A stretch of 64,000 nucleotides of DNA. Origin: Halichondria panicea. Lineage: Eukaryota > Porifera > Demospongiae > Suberitida > Halichondriidae. Shown one piece after another: positions 58,801 to 64,000 of this stretch; positions within the stretch are counted from its first letter, which is position 1; each line of letters starts with the position of its first letter. Below the pieces are notes generated by a model. It did no database searches, was not told the origin of the DNA, and saw only the letters and a program-made list of their open reading frames with translations. The DNA is taken from assembly GCF_963675165.1 (NCBI RefSeq), contig NC_087380.1, positions 2,223,803 through 2,287,802 on the forward strand, written 5' to 3'. The position numbers were made by a program, and so were the translations under genes.

Positions 58801-61800
58801 GACCATAAGATATAGACTTTTGTTTCTTGTTCAAATATTACCAATGTTACCTCTCGAAGTAAGCTTGTCCCACTAAAATTAATAACACTAATGTATGGAA
58901 TTCAATTCAATTCAATTCCATCATTGTACGTACAATGCAAATTTAAACATATATACTAATTTCCTCTTCTAAAACTTTTGAGCAAAGCAAACATACAAGA
59001 GGCATTAGCACAGCACAGTTTGCAATAATTATTCGTAATTATATGTTCCCATGCATGCAGCTATTGAATGTCGCACTCTACTGGCCATTACTAATGGAGT
59101 CATCACCTACGTTCCCGACAACACCTCTGGCTATGATCTGGGCACTGTGGCCACTTATGCCTGTGATCCTGGGTTTGTTCTGGACCTCTCCCTGGGGGGA
59201 TCTGAGATGAGCACTTGTGTAGATGATATGGACAATGATGCAGAGGGAGTGTTCGATAACCAGGCTCCAAAATGTGTCCGTAAGTTTCCTTTGGTCTGGT
59301 TTCCAATGCAAATTCCAGATTCATGTTTCTGACCTGCTCAACTTTCTATCATTCAATAACCACATGCAGGTATCATTTGCCAACCTCTTTTCCATTACCC
59401 CTATGGTATGACAACCTATCATCACGAAATTCCACCTTACTCATACGGAACACGAGCAAGATACAACGTCTCATGCCCTCCTGAACTAGAGAGAAGTGGA
59501 GGAGATGATGAGAGGACTTGTACTGATAATGGCCATAGTGTTGTGGGGGTGTGGTCTGGAACTGCTCCCATCTGTGCAGGTTTGCAGTGTAAATGTTGTG
59601 TGTACAAAGTTGAAACATATTCTCTTGTATAGCTCGAGGAGTTTTCCTGTCATTTCAAGGAACAACCTACACTACGAACAACAGTAATATTGTACTCACC
59701 AGGATTGAGACTACAAATGACACATCCTTGACCTGTCACACTGACTCAACCACCTGCTGTAGAGCTGTAGATTCATCTTCAGATATGGGTACTGGAGAGT
59801 GGCTGTTTCCTAATGGAACAAGTATTGTCCGGAAGAAGAGAGTACCTAGTGATGGGTTCTATTATACAAGGTTTCATCAAGCTATCAGACTGTATCGTAA
59901 TGATGATACCCGGACTCCACTGGGAACCTACTGCTGTAGAATACCTGACAGTGGTAGAGTATTGAAGACTATGTGTGCTAACCTCATTGGTGAGTGGTGT
60001 AATACAATGTATCTAGGATTAACTTATTTGTTATTACTGTAGACAACAACATTCGATGTCCCTCTGACTCGGTGATGGCTCCCACTAATGGGATGGTCTC
60101 ACATTCAAGTCCAGTGGAAGGTGGCAGTTACAGCTATGGAACAGTTGCAACCTTTACCTGTTCCACTGGTTTTAGTCTTAATGGTACCTCAACTAGAACA
60201 TGTGATACTGAACAGGGAACATTTAGTGGCACAACCCCATCTTGTATAAGTGAGTATAGAATACCATAATTGTTGTACTTTATTCATTTTTTAAACCCAC
60301 AGCAATCACCTGCTCTGCTCTCACTGCTATTGGAAATGGAAAAATTGTCTACTCTAGCGACATGATTAAACCTTATAACTATGGAACAACAGCTATGTAT
60401 AAGTGTGACCCTGGGTACGAGATAACAAGTGGAAACAAAAAGAGAAACTGCACTGGCGATGGTACTACACAAAGTGGCGATTGGAACGGAACTGCTGCAA
60501 TGTGTTCACGTAAGTTGGAAAACGTCTTTTATTGAGACGTTTATGCAATGTATTACTGACAGCTGTATCCTGTGGCCAAGTTCCTTCTGATACTAATGCA
60601 TCTCCTGGGACACCAACTCGACAAACCTTTGGAGGGACAGTGACCTACAGCTGTAATGAAGGCTATGCACTCTTTGGAATTGCAACAAGTACTTGTCAGG
60701 CAAACGCAACCTGGAGCAGACCACCAGAATGCAGAGGTATGTGCACATTCATTTTACATTATTTAGTGTGCCTTTCTAGACCATAAGATATAGACTTTTG
60801 TTTCTTGTTCAAATATTACCAATGTTACCTCTCGAAGTAAGCTTGTCCCACTAAAATTAATAACACTAATGTATGGAATTCAATTCAATTCAATTCGATC
60901 ATTGTACGTACAATGCAAATTTAAACATATATACTAATTTCCTCTTCTAAAACTTTTGAGCAAAGCAAACATACAAGAGGCATTAGCACAGCACAGTTTG
61001 CAATAATTATTCGTAATTATATGTTCCCATGCATGCAGCTATTGAATGTCGCACTCTACTGGCCATTACTAATGGAGTCATCACCTACGTTCCCGACAAC
61101 ACCTCTGGCTATGATCTGGGCACTGTGGCTACTTATGCCTGTAACCCTGGGTTTGTTCTGGACCTCTCCCTGGGGGGATTTGAGATGAGCACTTGTGTAG
61201 ATGATATGGACAATGATGCAGAGGGAGTGTTCGATAACCAGGCTCCAAAATGCGTCCGTAAGTTTCCTTTGGTCTGGTTTCCAATGCAAATTCCAGATTC
61301 ATGTTTCTGACCTGCTCAACTTTCTATCATTCAATAACCACATGCAGGTATCATTTGCCAACCTCTTTTCCCTTACCCCTATGGTATGACAACCTATCAT
61401 CACGAAATTCCACCTTACTCATACGGAACACGAGCAAGATACAACGTCTCATGCCCTCCTAAACTAGAGAGAAGTGGAGGAGATGATGAGAGGACTTGTA
61501 CTGATAATGGCCGTAGTGTTGTGGGAGTGTGGTCTGGAACTGCTCCCATCTGTGCAGGTTTGCAGTGTAAATGTTGTGTGTACAAAGTTGAAACATATTC
61601 TCTTGTATAGCTCGAGGAGTTTTCCTGTCATTTCAAGGAACAACCTACACTACAAACAACAGTAATATTGTACTCACCAGGATTGAGACTACAAATGACA
61701 CATCCTTGACCTGTCACACTGACTCAACTACCTGCTGTAGAGGTAAAGACAAGAAGTCATCTTCAAATATGGGTACTGGAGAGTGGCTGTTTCCTAATGA

Positions 61801-64000
61801 AACAAGTATTGTCCGAAAGAAAGTCACTGGTAGCGGGTTCTATTATACAAGGTTTCATCAAGCTATCAGACTGTATCGTAATAATGATACCCGGACTCCA
61901 CTGGGAACCTACTGCTGTAGAATACCTGACAGTGGTAGAATATTGAAGACTATGTGTGCTAACCTCATTGGTGAGTGGTGTAATACAATGTATCTAGGAT
62001 TAACTTATTTGTTATTACTGTAGACAACAACATTCGATGTCCCTCTGACTCGGTGATGGCTCCCACTAATGGGACGGTCTCATACACTAGTCCAGTGGAA
62101 GGTGGCAGTTACAGTTATGGAACAGTTGCAACCTTTACCTGTTCCACTGGTTTTAGTCTTAATGGTACCTCAACTAGAACATGTGATACTGAACATGGAA
62201 CATTTAGTGGCACAACCCCATCTTGTATAAGTGAGTATAGAATACCATAATTGTTGTACTTTATTCCTTTTTTAAACTCACAGCAATCACCTGCTCTGCT
62301 CTCACTGCTATTGGAAATGGAAAAATTGTCTACTCTAGCGACATGATTAAACCTTATGACTATGGAACAACAGCTACGTATAAGTGTGACCCTGGGTACG
62401 AGATAACAAGTGGAAACAAAAAGAGAAACTGCACTGGCGATGGTACTACACAAAGTGGCGATTGGAACGGAACTGCTGCAATGTGTTCACGTAAGTTGGA
62501 AAACGTCTTTTATTGAGACGTTTATGCGATGTATTACTGACAGCTGTATCCTGTGGCCAAGTTCCTTCTGATACTAATGCATCTCCTGGGACACCAACTC
62601 GACAAACCTTTGGAGGGACAGTGACCTACAGCTGTAATGATAGCTATACACTCTTTGGAAATGCTACAAGTACTTGTCAGGCAAATGCAACCTGGAGCAG
62701 ACCACCAGAATGCAAAGGTACAAGCACTTCATTGTTGACCACATTACATGCATGGATACCATACCAATAAATTATGTATAGGTATCCACATTACTGGTAT
62801 CCAATCTGGTGAGCCCATCTTAATTGGAGGTTCTGTTACCATCACCTGCACCACTGACTCTCCTGCTGACTCAATAATGTTACTCCAAGATGACCAACCC
62901 AAAGCTCAGCAGTTATCAACTACCACCTTGATGTATACTATATATTTTGTTACCGACAGCATTCATGGAAACATCTTCAAATGTGAGGCCCTGCTAACAG
63001 GGAGAACAGACACTTCTGATACTGCCTTTGAAAGTCTCACTCTTTCTATTAAAGGTATAATAAAATTGGCTGGATATAGTATGCGCTTTATAAACTTTCC
63101 CTGCAGTTCCCCAACAACCTATTACTATTAATATCAGAACATCCAGTCCTTCACTAATTATTGGAGAGCCATACAATGTTACTTGCACTGTGTCTAAGTT
63201 GCCTGGACTAACTCGCACACCAACTGCTCAATGGGTGAATGTTACCATGGAGACCGAACAAATCGGAATGCCCACTCTTAATAAAGCTGTTCTCATTTTT
63301 TCTCCACTGAGAAGCTCAGATGCTGGCATATACTATTGTCTGGGAAATCTCAATACTACTATTCACTCTCAACCTCTTTCGAACAGCAGCAATTTCACTT
63401 TAATTGCACAAAGTAAGTCAAATCTTCGTAGGCTAGATGTAAATATTACCATGAATGATTATGTTTTACAGTACCAACACCAACAGTGAACATCTCAAGG
63501 TATCCCTCTAGTTCAGCTCTGTTTGCTAATCATAGTGAGGTAACATTTACATGTCAAGTGTCTATACATGAAGATATCGATACTCCCGTCAATCTGAGCT
63601 TGACTTGGACTCGTGAGGTTTATAGTGATGAAGATAATACAACTACTGAAGTGATCATAATGAATAGTACGACCAGCACCGTTGAGAGAAGTTGGACTCT
63701 AGACAGTTTAAGTTCAAATGACCAGAGAGTGACCTGCAATGGAGAATTAAGTACTAGCAGGTTTATTCAAGGCAATAGAGGCATTGATGAACACATGTTA
63801 TCTGTTGTTGGTGAGTTACCTTTGCTAAACCTATGACAAATCTATCACAGTGTATATAATCATTCAGGTGTGTTTCTGATATTCAACGGCAGTTCATTTG
63901 ATGACAACACTACCTCTGTACCAGCGAGGGATGTACGTGTCATACAGTGTCACTCTGACAAGACAGATACATTCGATGAAGACCAACACGGATGGACTTT
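55268..64000 (+). CDS. Gene E: receptor tyrosine phosphatase ectodomain, 3' truncated by window
   Basis: Exons by my model: signal 55268-55361; V-like Ig 55432-55803; CCP 55863-56039, 56102-56332, 56715-56924, 56978-57196, 57364-57573; Ig 57627-57983; CCP 58033-58245, 58324-58533, 58585-58758, 59061-59279, 59370-59579; Ig 59633-59989; CCP 60043-60249, 60303-60509, 60563-60736, 61039-61257, 61348-61557; Ig 61611-61970; CCP 62024-62230, 62284-62490, 62544-62717; then the four membrane-proximal Ig exons 62782-63054, 63107-63412, 63472-63810 and 63868 onward. Every complete exon after the signal exon is a multiple of three. That gives 18 CCP and four V-like Ig before the last four Ig. TM and phosphatase domains are inferred from the sister genes and lie outside. 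An in-frame ATG at 55253 would add five residues. Confidence 0.88.
56482..56673. mobile_element. Degraded MITE of the TACCGTATAGC family in a gene E intron
   Basis: Right end AGAAGTTTACCCGCAATACG-GTA matches the family; left end TACTGTAGCGAGTATATTCG is more diverged. The interior phrase AAATGTTCGCAGTATAATAA matches the element at 15536. Confidence 0.55.
57250..57265 (+). pseudogene. Gene E: 16-bp relic of a CCP exon 3' end
   Basis: CCACCAACTTGTGTTC with its GTAAGTTGT donor repeats the end of CCP exon 56715-56924, preceded by a copy of the upstream intron (AAGGTATTGCTATGTG) and an AG. The rest of the exon is missing. At 16 bp it would break the frame if spliced in. Confidence 0.65.
57627..57983 (+). 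other. Gene E: internal V-like Ig domain
   Basis: CHTDSITCCRG, EWFFPNGTEI and GRYCCRIP, ending VCANL. Same family as the N-terminal Ig, placed among CCPs; two later copies lie at 59633 and 61611. Confidence 0.8.
58585..62543 (+). repeat. Tandem duplication of a 1.98-kb block of six exons in gene E
   Basis: Exons 58585, 59061, 59370, 59633, 60043 and 60303 recur at +1978 to +1981 (60563, 61039, 61348, 61611, 62024, 62284) in the same order, with near-identical introns, including an AATTCAATTCAATTCAATTC tract at 58900 and 60878. The block contains CCP-CCP-CCP-Ig-CCP-CCP. Confidence 0.93.
62782..64000 (+). other. Gene E: membrane-proximal Ig-like domains (last one cut by window)
   Basis: Exons 62782-63054, 63107-63412, 63472-63810 and 63868 onward match the four-Ig block of A-D. 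Ig2 has DAGIYYCLG in place of YRCQG. The last exon ends in QHGWT at the window edge. Confidence 0.85.

Overview
The window is intron-rich animal DNA, and everything I can read as a gene is on the + strand. It holds a head-to-tail array of five receptor-type protein tyrosine phosphatase (RPTP) genes with a repeat period of about 15 kb. The short introns, one-domain-per-exon layout, large CCP/Sushi plus Ig ectodomains, tandem D1-D2 phosphatase tails and MITE-like insertions suggest an early-branching metazoan. A demosponge is my best guess, but this is inference: no species-diagnostic gene is present.

Layout: gene A (1-5738) lacks its 5' end and enters at the end of a CCP exon. Gene B (9580-21824) has signal peptide, one Ig, 17 CCP, 3 EGF, 4 Ig, TM, D1 and D2. 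Gene C (26077-36937) has signal peptide, 16 CCP, 4 Ig, TM, D1 and D2. Gene D (40352-51750) has signal peptide, one Ig, 17 CCP, 4 Ig, TM, D1 and D2. Gene E (55268 to the window end) has signal peptide, Ig/CCP mixtures and the start of the last Ig, and is cut off before its TM. I placed exon borders by hand on GT/AG sites. Every exon keeps the reading frame: all ectodomain exons are phase 1-1, and the cytoplasmic phases close exactly to the stop codon in A-D. All five receptors therefore look like intact genes. The models give about 2,478 (B), 2,226 (C) and 2,389 (D) residues.

Behind each complete receptor (6012-9139, 22106-25887, 37155-40143, 51973-54730) lies a decayed copy of the 3' end of a PI3-kinase p85-type regulatory-subunit gene: the end of the inter-SH2 coil and the C-terminal SH2 domain. 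Each copy is broken differently by frameshifts, nonsense, loss of the FLVR motif or transposon insertion. They look like passengers of the receptor duplication. They also supply the DNA that now lies just upstream of the next receptor, where a conserved ETS-type site sits 50-70 bp before each start codon.

Ectodomain turnover is visible at several scales: a seven-unit 245-bp exon+intron array in D, a three-fold three-CCP cassette in C, a 1.98-kb tandem duplication in E with a crossover inside a CCP exon, CCP exon relics in B, and a micro-relic in E. Genes C and D are nearly identical over about 7.5 kb including introns, while their 5' ectodomains and p85 tails differ, which fits recent duplication or gene conversion. 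The combination of a conserved phosphatase tail with a fast-changing, copy-number-variable, glycosylated ectodomain in a tandem cluster is what one would expect of a self/non-self or microbe-recognition receptor family. That role is a hypothesis, not something the sequence proves.
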